Below are positions 36,178 to 43,885 of a stretch of DNA of 64,000 bases, one piece after another. The notes below the pieces were generated by a model that saw nothing but the letters and a program-made list of their open reading frames with translations, was not told where the DNA came from and made no database searches. A program made the translations under genes and the position numbers. Location: the NCBI RefSeq assembly GCF_039541915.1, contig NZ_BAABHD010000080.1, forward strand, positions 105,049 through 169,048, read 5' to 3'. Origin of the DNA: Nibrella saemangeumensis (GTDB lineage Bacteria > Bacteroidota > Bacteroidia > Cytophagales > Spirosomataceae). Position 1 is the first letter of the stretch. Each line of letters starts with the position of its first letter.

Positions 36178-36960
36178 TTAATTTTTCTTGCGAAATGTCA
36201 TTACGTATTGGCCGTTCGACAGCAGGGTCAGGCGGTTTTTGCCAACACGGTACAAGGTAGCGCTTCGCAGGGCATTTAAAAAATCACTTTCAAATTTAGA
36301 CGCACAGGCTTTACGGGTAGATGTCACCGGCTCAAACTGCACCTGATCGGCGTCGGTCTGCACCTTACCCCCAATCTGGTTACAACCCGCATATCCCTCC
36401 AGCCGACTGTCTTTTACATTGATCGCCAGATACGGTAACCGGCGTTCGGAGAATAATTCCGGCCGCAGCCGCTGCCCTTTAAAAGACTCCAGGACCCACG
36501 TATCGTTCAGCCGACTCTCCGCCCGCAGAAAGGCCCCGCAGCCGGTATACCGTTTTTTGTTGGCCTCCACCACAACTGAGTAGGCATACTCCCGGCCATT
36601 GTCGTCTTTACAGACGGCTGGCTCAATCGTTACCCTCAACCGTCCTGTCCCGGTCTTTGTGTCGAGGAGTACCCCGCCGTTTTTACCATAGGGTTTCGGT
36701 TCGGGCAGGGAGGTGGTCAGCACATTATTACCCTGCGCTTTAAGCCGGATGTTCTTAGCAAAATCAACGTCCAGCGACCAGGCTGGCGTTCCGCCGAAGG
36801 CGGTGAAGTCAACTCCCTGCTTTCGCTTTTCTTCCCAGACTGAAGTTGAGGTCGATGAGGTTGTCTTGGTCGTTTTTGCCCGATCCGGCACGTTTTCGCG
36901 CCGGCAGCTACCGGCCAGTACCAGCAGGCAAAGCAGATAAAAAACCGTCCTGGTTTTCAT
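36178..36960 (-). CDS. META-domain lipoprotein
   Basis: A 260-residue lipoprotein from the ATG at 36960 (LLCLLVLAGSC; lipid on Cys). A Thr/Ser-rich linker follows, then a domain at about 60-150 with a conserved CGAFLRAESRLNDTWVL junction (MliC/COG3650-like), and a C-terminal META domain with TWVLESFKGQRL, YAGCNQIGG and TRKACA. META-domain proteins (HslJ-like) are periplasmic or outer-membrane and often linked to stress tolerance. A start five codons upstream would not fit the lipoprotein signal. Confidence 0.8.
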   Translation of the reverse strand: MKTRTVFYLLCLLVLAGSCRRENVPDRAKTTKTTSSTSTSVWEEKRKQGVDFTAFGGTPAWSLDVDFAKNIRLKAQGNNVLTTSLPEPKPYGKNGGVLLDTKTGTGRLRVTIEPAVCKDDNGREYAYSVVVEANKKRYTGCGAFLRAESRLNDTWVLESFKGQRLRPELFSERRLPYLAINVKDSRLEGYAGCNQIGGKVQTDADQVQFEPVTSTRKACASKFESDFLNALRSATLYRVGKNRLTLLSNGQYVMTFRKKN

Positions 36961-37038
36961 ATGTCGTTGAGTCATTAGGAATTATACCCTCAACTACATA
37001 CGAAGGCAATAGGTTATGTAGTATACCAAATGGTAATT

Positions 37039-38112
37039 TTACAGTTGAGCAATCGTCACCACGCCATTCGTTCTGGTCGATTCATAGATGGCGGTAAATA
37101 GCTCAACGACCCGGCGGCCATCCTGCCCGGTCACAAGCGGGGGGCGATTCTCCCGGATGGCTTCGCAGAACTCGGTGATCTGCTGCACAAAATAGTAGGT
37201 AGAGGCATCAATGTTTCGGAAAGCATCCGAATCTTCGTCCTCCCAGCCTTCCAGCAGCTTCTCTTCGCCCGGCACCGTCCACAGATCATTAACGGGCGGG
37301 TCGAGAATGGGTAGCATACCGGCGATGAACATAGCGCCACCATCGGTCTTTACACCCACTGAAGCCCCATTCTCCCCGTGTACATGGACCCGGCCATAAA
37401 TGCCAGGTTTCTGCGAATTACTGACTACGATATTGCCAATGCCGCCGTTTTTGAATTTCACTACCGCCACCGCCGTGTCATCCACCTCTATATATGGGTG
37501 GTTGAGGTTGCGCCAGACGCCATATACCTCCTCCGCTTCGCCCATGTACCAGAGCAGCAGGTCGAGCTGGTGCGGAGCCTGGTTGACCAGTACGCCACCG
37601 CCTTCTCCCTGCCACGAGCCCCGCCAGGGATCGCTGCGGTAATAGGCCTCATCGCGCCAGCTCAGCGTATGCACGGTGCCCAGAACCGGCTTTCCGATTT
37701 TACCGGAATCAATCGCCTGCCGGATACGCTTGCAGGGTGTATAAAACCGGCGCTGGCTGATTACACTCAGTTGCCGACCCGACCGTTGCGCTGCCTCCAG
37801 CATGGCGTCGCAGTCTTCCAGGGTAGCCGCCAGGGGTTTCTCCACCAGCACGTGCGAGCCCGCTTCCAGCGCGGCAATGGTTGGGTCGCGGTGGGCGGGG
37901 TGCGGAGTACAGATGATGGTGATGTCTACCTGCTCCTGCGTCACCATTTCGGCAACATCCGTATAGGCCTTGATGCTGTATTGCTGCGCAAAGGCTTCTG
38001 TTTTTTCCGGAGTACGACCGTATATGGCCACCAGTTTGGTATTCGGTATCTGGCGTGTGGCCTGGGCGTGCAGGTGGGCTACTTTGCCGGGACCGACAAG
38101 GGCAATGTTCAT
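37039..38112 (-). CDS. Gfo/Idh/MocA-family oxidoreductase
   Basis: A 357-residue NAD(P)-dependent dehydrogenase. The N-terminal Rossmann domain begins NIALVGPGKVAHLHAQA, followed by the EKPLAAT motif (residues about 91-97) whose Lys is catalytic in the family. The C-terminal alpha/beta domain holds the substrate site (HQLDLLLWYMGEAEEV). Members act on sugars and inositols. The substrate cannot be stated; it is isolated from sugar pathway genes except the alcohol dehydrogenase nearby. Confidence 0.9.
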   Translation of the reverse strand: MNIALVGPGKVAHLHAQATRQIPNTKLVAIYGRTPEKTEAFAQQYSIKAYTDVAEMVTQEQVDITIICTPHPAHRDPTIAALEAGSHVLVEKPLAATLEDCDAMLEAAQRSGRQLSVISQRRFYTPCKRIRQAIDSGKIGKPVLGTVHTLSWRDEAYYRSDPWRGSWQGEGGGVLVNQAPHQLDLLLWYMGEAEEVYGVWRNLNHPYIEVDDTAVAVVKFKNGGIGNIVVSNSQKPGIYGRVHVHGENGASVGVKTDGGAMFIAGMLPILDPPVNDLWTVPGEEKLLEGWEDEDSDAFRNIDASTYYFVQQITEFCEAIRENRPPLVTGQDGRRVVELFTAIYESTRTNGVVTIAQL

Positions 38113-38186
38113 GGGTAGTGATAAGAGTTTAGCTAAAAAGACTCTTACATATGGTCGCTACTTATAAAGATCAATAATCGGTATAC

Positions 38187-39284
38187 TCAAAATCCATACC
38201 CCAGCCGTACATCAAAGCCATCGGCGACCTGTCGGTCGGCTTTGAGGCCAATGCCGGCCGTTAAGCCCGACGGTGCCCGGTACAGCAGTTGGTAGCGCTG
38301 ATAAATCTTATCGGCATAATTAGGGCCGGGCCTCAGGGCGTTGTACGCCATATGGATGCTGAAGGTGTAACGGCCGGGCCATAGTTCGTAGCCGGCCAGC
38401 AGGGCCAGTTGCCGGAAATTATCGGGCTGGTTGTCGCGCCGGATATATTCCCGAACTGCATTATCATTGACGTACTCTAAGCCCCCCGAGAAAGCATGGA
38501 GCCGGCTAACCCGGTACCCGGTGGTCAGCGTGGTGCCCCATTGGGTGCGGGGTGTTTCGGGAAACTCGTCGGTGGACTCCAGCACCTTAATGGTCCCGAA
38601 CAGCAACGCCCGCGCCAGCCATCGTTGTGTCAGTGGGGCCGCCCGCCATTGCCGGGAGTCGGGTATTACTTCCCGGCGCGGCTGGTACGCCAGACCGATG
38701 GAAGCCGTTGGAAAGTTCATACCCTTATTGGGCTGCCGGGTGCCGCCATTGGAGATGTGATTGTAGTTGACTGATGTCACTAACTGGAGCTGGTCCGCAA
38801 GACGATAGTAGGCATTCAGGTTTAGGGCCATCAGCCCGCTGAGGGGCATACTGAAGAACATGTTCTGCGGATTGGTTTGCTCATCATACACCCGCGTCAG
38901 GTAGGCGAGCCCCGCCGTTGCCCGCAGCGAAAACGTAGTGCGCCCCCGGTACGCCAGCAACGGCTCAAAATACCCCCCCGCGCCGAACGTTTCGCCAAGC
39001 ACCATCGGGTTGGCGAAGGAGGTATAGTTCAGATAGGCACCAATACGGGCAAAACAGTTGCAGTTTTCCCAGGCCCGGCGGCTCAGCGCCATCCGGCTGT
39101 AGGTCAGTTCCAGTCCGGCCGGATTGGTATTGGAAACGGCGCGAATGCTTTCGGAATGCGGAATGATAAAGCCGTAGTGCAGCCGGGCGCTGATCTGTTC
39201 ACTGCGGGCCACGGTGTCCGGCTGAGCCCGTAGGGCAGCCATGGGTAAATAGCTTGCTAACAGCAGGTAACGAATGCCTTTCAT
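38187..39284 (-). CDS. PagL-like lipid A 3-O-deacylase family outer-membrane protein
   Basis: A 365-residue exported barrel-like protein from the ATG at 39284, with a signal peptide (YLLLASYLPMAALRAQ). The segment NYNHISNGGTRQPNKGMN matches the HxSN catalytic motif of PagL/acyloxyacyl hydrolase-type barrels (His and Ser near residues 182-184). The chain alternates short polar and hydrophobic stretches and ends in Phe (LGYGF), as outer-membrane barrels do. It is much longer than classical PagL, which is common in Bacteroidota. Activity on lipid A is inferred from the motif. Confidence 0.72.
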   Translation of the reverse strand: MKGIRYLLLASYLPMAALRAQPDTVARSEQISARLHYGFIIPHSESIRAVSNTNPAGLELTYSRMALSRRAWENCNCFARIGAYLNYTSFANPMVLGETFGAGGYFEPLLAYRGRTTFSLRATAGLAYLTRVYDEQTNPQNMFFSMPLSGLMALNLNAYYRLADQLQLVTSVNYNHISNGGTRQPNKGMNFPTASIGLAYQPRREVIPDSRQWRAAPLTQRWLARALLFGTIKVLESTDEFPETPRTQWGTTLTTGYRVSRLHAFSGGLEYVNDNAVREYIRRDNQPDNFRQLALLAGYELWPGRYTFSIHMAYNALRPGPNYADKIYQRYQLLYRAPSGLTAGIGLKADRQVADGFDVRLGYGF

Positions 39285-39404
39285 GGTAGTGACGTGGGTT
39301 TGTATAGTAACTACCAACCCCTACACTACTGTTTTTAGCGGTCTTTCCAACCAACTGGCAATCCGTTGGGTCTTAACAAAAAAATCGTTTACGCGAACAC
39401 GTTT

Positions 39405-39794
39405 ATGAAACAGGCAGTGCTACTCCTGATTGTTTTAGGCCTGCTGACCGGAGCCTGTCAGAGAGACAGGACAATAGCCGCGTCGAAGAACATACGGGCC
39501 TGCGGGGTAAAAGATCCGGCCAACAAGCTACCCTGGCTGCGGCAGAAAATCAGCGACATAAAGCAGGGGAAAGATTCCGCTATTACCACCATAACACTGG
39601 TTACAGTCAACAACCAGGACTATTTCAATATTTACATGAGCTATATGTCCTGCATCGGCTGTCTGACGTACCGTTGCGACGGTAGCCAGGTCGATCAAAG
39701 CAAGTTAACGAATGCCGAGCGAATGGAAATTACGCGGAAGTTAGGCACTCCGGCCGAGCGTGTTATTATCTACGATGGTACCCAGGCCCGCTAA
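39405..39794 (+). CDS. Small Cys-containing lipoprotein of unknown function
   Basis: A 129-residue protein from the ATG at 39405; a TTG 39 bases earlier is less likely. It has a lipoprotein signal (LLLIVLGLLTGAC) and a short mature domain with four further Cys (RACGV, MSCIGCLTYRC). No family is recognised. It converges with the alcohol dehydrogenase gene, four bases apart. Confidence 0.75.
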   Translation: MKQAVLLLIVLGLLTGACQRDRTIAASKNIRACGVKDPANKLPWLRQKISDIKQGKDSAITTITLVTVNNQDYFNIYMSYMSCIGCLTYRCDGSQVDQSKLTNAERMEITRKLGTPAERVIIYDGTQAR

Positions 39795-39798
39795 TTTA

Positions 39799-40830
39799 TT
39801 ACGGCTTCAATACCACTTTTATCAGCCCCTTCTCTTTATCGTACAGGCGCTGAAACCAGTTGGCCCCTTCGTCCAGCGATACTTCGGCGCTCAGAATTGC
39901 TTCAACATCAATCTTGCCGGAAGAGATCAGGCTTAAGGCGGCTTCGTACTCACCGTTGATGGCGCAGGAACCCTGCAGCCGCAACTGACGCGTGACGATG
40001 GCCTGCAGCGGCACTTCTGCCCTTGGCGTCAGATTACCCACCAGCGTGATGGTAGCGCCCTTTCGCACACAGTCGATCGCCATGTTGACCGTTGACCCAA
40101 TACCCACCACCTCAAACGCCACATCGGCACCGCGGCCACTGGTCAGGGCTTTTACCTCAACGGTTACGTCGGTCTCCTGCGGGTTCATCACCACATCAGC
40201 ACCGAGTTTGGTAGCCAGCGCCAGCCGGTCATTGTCGAGGTCGAGGGCGATAATTTTGCCGCAGCCGGCAATCTTCAGCGCCTGAATCACGAACAGGCCA
40301 ATCATACCGGCCCCAACCACCACCGCCGAATCATTAACCTGCATGGGTGTCAGGCTCAGGGCGTGCAGCGCCACCGCTACCGGCTCCACCAGGGCAGCCT
40401 GGGTGAACGAGACGTTATCGGGCACTTTGTATAAAATGTGCTGCGGCACCGCCACGTATTCGGCAAAGGCCCCCTGACGCTTGAAATCCGGCGTTGAGAC
40501 GCCCAATACCTCGCGGCCATCGCTGAGGTTGTACATACCCCGACGGCTGTACCAGTCGTCAAGCGAATACACGGTTGAATCGAAGGTAACACGGTCGCCT
40601 ACGTGCCAGTCGGTGACATCTTCACCTACTTCAGCGATGATACCTGAGGCTTCGTGGCCCATCACGAGGGGCGGAATCCGCCGGCCGCTGCTACCGTCCA
40701 TGCCGTGAACATCGCTGCCGCAAATGCCAACGGCCTTCACGCGGACCAGCACTTCATCAGGATAAATAGAGGGTTTGGGTACATCCTGTACCTCAAAATG
40801 CTTGTATTCGGTTAGAACGAGGGCTTTCAT
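39799..40830 (-). CDS. Zinc-type medium-chain alcohol dehydrogenase (sorbitol/galactitol-phosphate dehydrogenase-like)
   Basis: A 343-residue MDR-family enzyme. The catalytic zinc Cys and His/Glu are in GICGSDVHG and MGHEASG; the NAD fold has VGAGMIGLFVIQ. The structural-zinc loop, usually a four-Cys lobe, reads YSLDDWYSRRGMYNLS with no Cys, so structural zinc is probably not bound. By family it oxidises a polyol or polyol-phosphate; the true substrate is unknown. Confidence 0.88.
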   Translation of the reverse strand: MKALVLTEYKHFEVQDVPKPSIYPDEVLVRVKAVGICGSDVHGMDGSSGRRIPPLVMGHEASGIIAEVGEDVTDWHVGDRVTFDSTVYSLDDWYSRRGMYNLSDGREVLGVSTPDFKRQGAFAEYVAVPQHILYKVPDNVSFTQAALVEPVAVALHALSLTPMQVNDSAVVVGAGMIGLFVIQALKIAGCGKIIALDLDNDRLALATKLGADVVMNPQETDVTVEVKALTSGRGADVAFEVVGIGSTVNMAIDCVRKGATITLVGNLTPRAEVPLQAIVTRQLRLQGSCAINGEYEAALSLISSGKIDVEAILSAEVSLDEGANWFQRLYDKEKGLIKVVLKP

Positions 40831-40838
40831 GGTTGCGT

Positions 40839-40881
40839 GTACAACGGATCGGATCGCCGAAGCGATTGTATTCCGTTGTAC
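40839..40881. repeat. GTAnnnCGGA palindrome, long form with inner hairpin
   Basis: Left arm GTACAACGGA (40839-40848) and right arm TCCGTTGTAC (40872-40881) are exact complements. Between them is the same inner sequence as at 31163-31185, with an ATCGC-CGAA-GCGAT hairpin. The variable bases are CAA/TTG. It fills the gap between the dehydrogenase start and the McrB-like stop. Confidence 0.85.
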
Positions 40882-40884
40882 TAA

Positions 40885-42894
40885 TCAAGTCTTCTGATAA
40901 ATATGCACAAACACTTCTTTGGGAACCAGCTCGTATTCCTGCCGAAGCAAATGCGGATTAACCTCAAAGGTAATAACCTCGGCGTATTCGTCGGGCTCCT
41001 CGCCGAAGAGTTCTTTAGCTAAAGACGCGGAGTACTGCTTTTTTACCCGGACGAGTTTGTGTTCGGGTAATTTACCCCAGGCTTTGTTGTCTCCCAGCAC
41101 CAGTTGAATCTTTTGCCAGTCGTTGTAAAAATACTCCTGCAGCAGCGGAATGATCTTGTCGCGGAATACCTCACACAGCTCCGGCAGCGAGGTTACCGGC
41201 ATCAGATAAGCATGACCGATCTGGTGGTCGCGGTCGTAGAGGTATTCAATGCGCTCATTGAGAGTGCGCAGCAGGGCTGCCAGATCAATGTCATCGACTA
41301 CGGACAACAACGCCGGCTCCGGCAGCATCTCCCGAAAGCTAAACCGGCGACGCAGCGCTATATCCAGCAGAGCAATGGACCGGTCGGCGGTATTCATAGT
41401 ACCGACGATGTACAGATTGGCAGGCACCCCAAACCGCTCCTGCGAATACGGCAGCATAACCCACAACTCATTGGCTTCGCCCAGTCGTTTGTTGGGCTCA
41501 ATCAGGGTGATGAGCTCGCCGAATACTTTGGAAATGTTAGCCCGGTTGATCTCGTCGATTACCAGCAGATGCGGTGGGGCCTGCCGGAGTCGGTGCTGCC
41601 GCTGGTCGGGCGTGTCGTTCATGCAATCGGCCAGAGTAGCGTATCCGGCCTTCTGCACGGCCGCTACGCAGGCTTTGTAAAAAACACCTTTGGCTACTTT
41701 GTAGGTAATCTGGCTGTTGCGGGTTTCGGGCCGGATACCCTCCACAAACTCCTCGTAGCCGTACGACTGATGAAAGGTAATGAAATCGGTCTCGAACTGC
41801 CCGGCCAGTTGCTGCACCTGATACGTTTTACCAGTGCCAGGGGGGCCGTAAAAGATCAGGTTGCGGGGAATATCGGGCTTTATACTAATTTTCTGATAGC
41901 TTTCTTCCGGCTCCTCAAATAAGCCGTTCAGGCCGGCTAACTGACGAAGCGTAATAAATTCCTCCTCGGTTAATTCGGCATTAGTGATTCCCTGTGGATT
42001 TTGAAACACCCTCAGCCGACCTAGCAACGGATGCTCAAGTATCGTATTTTTGGTTGTCGGGTTTTCAAGCAGCTTCTCTTTGTACTGGACTGTTACCGCT
42101 AACCGCTCCTGCTTCAGTCGTTCAGCATTCTTTACAAACCGGTTATCATCTTCGGCCCGAGTACGTACGGAGGGCTTATCGATAATTTCCCCGAAAGCAA
42201 GCAGACCGGCCTTTGTACCTGATTGCCAAAGAGCAAAAGCATCGCCAATATTCAGTTTATCTTTATTTCCCTGAGCTACCCTAAACTCTCCTTTATCCGC
42301 TGCCTCCAGTTCGGCCCTTGAATCGTAAATATCCGGATTAGAATGTAATACCCAATACCTACGTGTAGTCCCGCTTTTACCTGTTGAACGACGAATCAGG
42401 TCTTCCCTTAAACCCTCATCTTCAGCCGCCCGGTATATCAAACTGCTATGTTGAGCCGTATGCGGTCCTCTCTTGGATGATTCGACTAGTTCTAATAAGC
42501 AATCCTCCCAACACTTCCGCAACCCAGGGTGATGCAATAGGTGCACATTAGACTGACCTATGACCACCATCCAGTAATCTGATTTCTCAGTTACCGGCAT
42601 AAAGTCAACCTCAGTCAGGGCAGCCAATCGCTCCCGGCACTCCTTTTTGATAGTTAGGCCATATTCAACTTCGCTCTTGTAAGGGCGGGTAAGTCGTAAA
42701 GCAGGGAAGAAATTAATATTAGCGGTAAGCGATTTATCTTTTCCTACCACAAAGGCCAGCCGCGGATCGCCGTTGGGCAGGTTAATGATGTCGATCAGCT
42801 CTTTCAGAAGCCCAAAGTACCGCCGGATGGCTTCGGGATGATCAATGGCCCGGATGCGTTCAATTAAAAGTTGCTGCTGACTATCGGCGGTCAT
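40885..42894 (-). CDS. McrB-like AAA+ GTPase with an EVE domain
   Basis: A 669-residue protein from the ATG at 42894 (a TTG three codons earlier is possible). Residues about 1-175 are an unrecognised N-terminal domain. About 180-300 resemble an EVE domain (RRYWVLHSNPDIYD), a fold that reads modified bases. The AAA+ domain has Walker A GPPGTGKT (about 350-357), Walker B LLVIDEINRAN (about 443-453) and the McrB signature MNTADRS (about 500-506). It would sense modified DNA and drive McrC cleavage. McrC lies 6 kb downstream. Base composition changes inside the gene: bases 42301-42360 (EVE/N-terminal part) hold 26 G+C, against 34 in 41281-41340 (AAA part). Confidence 0.88.
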   Translation of the reverse strand: MTADSQQQLLIERIRAIDHPEAIRRYFGLLKELIDIINLPNGDPRLAFVVGKDKSLTANINFFPALRLTRPYKSEVEYGLTIKKECRERLAALTEVDFMPVTEKSDYWMVVIGQSNVHLLHHPGLRKCWEDCLLELVESSKRGPHTAQHSSLIYRAAEDEGLREDLIRRSTGKSGTTRRYWVLHSNPDIYDSRAELEAADKGEFRVAQGNKDKLNIGDAFALWQSGTKAGLLAFGEIIDKPSVRTRAEDDNRFVKNAERLKQERLAVTVQYKEKLLENPTTKNTILEHPLLGRLRVFQNPQGITNAELTEEEFITLRQLAGLNGLFEEPEESYQKISIKPDIPRNLIFYGPPGTGKTYQVQQLAGQFETDFITFHQSYGYEEFVEGIRPETRNSQITYKVAKGVFYKACVAAVQKAGYATLADCMNDTPDQRQHRLRQAPPHLLVIDEINRANISKVFGELITLIEPNKRLGEANELWVMLPYSQERFGVPANLYIVGTMNTADRSIALLDIALRRRFSFREMLPEPALLSVVDDIDLAALLRTLNERIEYLYDRDHQIGHAYLMPVTSLPELCEVFRDKIIPLLQEYFYNDWQKIQLVLGDNKAWGKLPEHKLVRVKKQYSASLAKELFGEEPDEYAEVITFEVNPHLLRQEYELVPKEVFVHIYQKT

Positions 42895-42952
42895 AGGGGT
42901 CAATAACAGCCTGACGGCTTGGTTGCTATACTACACAAATTAACGTGGTTTC

Positions 42953-42984
42953 GTTGGTTCGCCTGTACAAACGCGATAGATTTG
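42953..42984 (+). promoter_or_regulatory. Bacteroidota-type promoter for the lipoprotein at 43005
   Basis: A GTTG -33 element (42953-42956), 20 bases, then TAGATTTG (42977-42984), an exact match to TAnnTTTG. Transcription would start about 15 bases before the ATG at 43005. Confidence 0.6.
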
Positions 42985-43004
42985 TGATTGCATTTTCCGG
43001 AACA

Positions 43005-43883
43005 ATGAGAAAAAATCGCTTTGTCCTACCGCTTTTATCGGTTTTTTGCTTGCTGAGCTTTTTCGCCTGCGAACCCAAAAAGGTAGCGGCTCCGCCGGTC
43101 TGTGACCTGGTAGGCGCTACCGAACAACTCGACCAGAGCGGCCGCTTATCGACCCTGGTCGAACGCAGCTTTACCTACACGGGGGGGCAGCTTACCTCAG
43201 TTTTTGAGCGCAACACTGATCGACTGGCGGGCTTTCGGCTGGAATACAACGGCAACCGGCTTTCCCGCGTTACCGATACCCAGAACCAACTGACCATTGC
43301 CTTTGAGTATGCGCTGACGCAGGCGTCCGACAAGCCTTACCGGGCCACATACACCCGCAATAATCAGCTACAAACAGTCTACAGCCTGGAATACCTCCCA
43401 ACCGGTAAGCTGAGCCGCCTGGTTGAAAATCGCCAGGTAGTCCCCTCCACTTCGAACATCATTGAGCGGACGTTTACGTTTACGTACGATGCAAACGGCA
43501 ATATTACCCTGGAGCGGGCTCAGGACAAGCTCCGGAACGGATCGGTCACGACCACCGAAACCGAGTATACGCAGGATGCGCAACCCTCTCCGTTCGCCAC
43601 TGTTCCTCAACCGATAGTTCTCACGCTTGTGGCGTTGACCCAGGGCGCAGAAACGCTGCCGGGCCGCTTCTGGACTTCCGGCACTATTATGGGCTATACC
43701 ACCTACTCGGTTGCAGCCAACAACACCCGCACCCGTCGGGAAACCACCACATTTACGTCGACACGCGATGAATTCAAGAAACTAACGGCGCAGGAGCAGA
43801 CGAGCCTATCCTACCTCACCAGCCAGACCAACCCCACTACGCGTAAAACCCAGCACACCTATGTATACAAGTGCCAGCAGTGA
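43005..43883 (+). CDS. Lipoprotein with RHS/YD-like repeat segments
   Basis: A 292-residue protein from the ATG at 43005, which gives a lipoprotein signal (LLSVFCLLSFFAC). The mature part consists of beta-rich units with a recurring Y-x-G-x-L/R pattern (YTGGQLTSVFERN, YNGNRLSRVTDTQN, YLPTGKLSRLVEN, YDANGNITLERAQD), similar to the YD repeats of RHS proteins and to DUF4595-like Bacteroidota proteins. Its function is unknown; an extracellular or outer-membrane location is likely. Confidence 0.78.
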   Translation: MRKNRFVLPLLSVFCLLSFFACEPKKVAAPPVCDLVGATEQLDQSGRLSTLVERSFTYTGGQLTSVFERNTDRLAGFRLEYNGNRLSRVTDTQNQLTIAFEYALTQASDKPYRATYTRNNQLQTVYSLEYLPTGKLSRLVENRQVVPSTSNIIERTFTFTYDANGNITLERAQDKLRNGSVTTTETEYTQDAQPSPFATVPQPIVLTLVALTQGAETLPGRFWTSGTIMGYTTYSVAANNTRTRRETTTFTSTRDEFKKLTAQEQTSLSYLTSQTNPTTRKTQHTYVYKCQQ

Positions 43884-43885
43884 GT

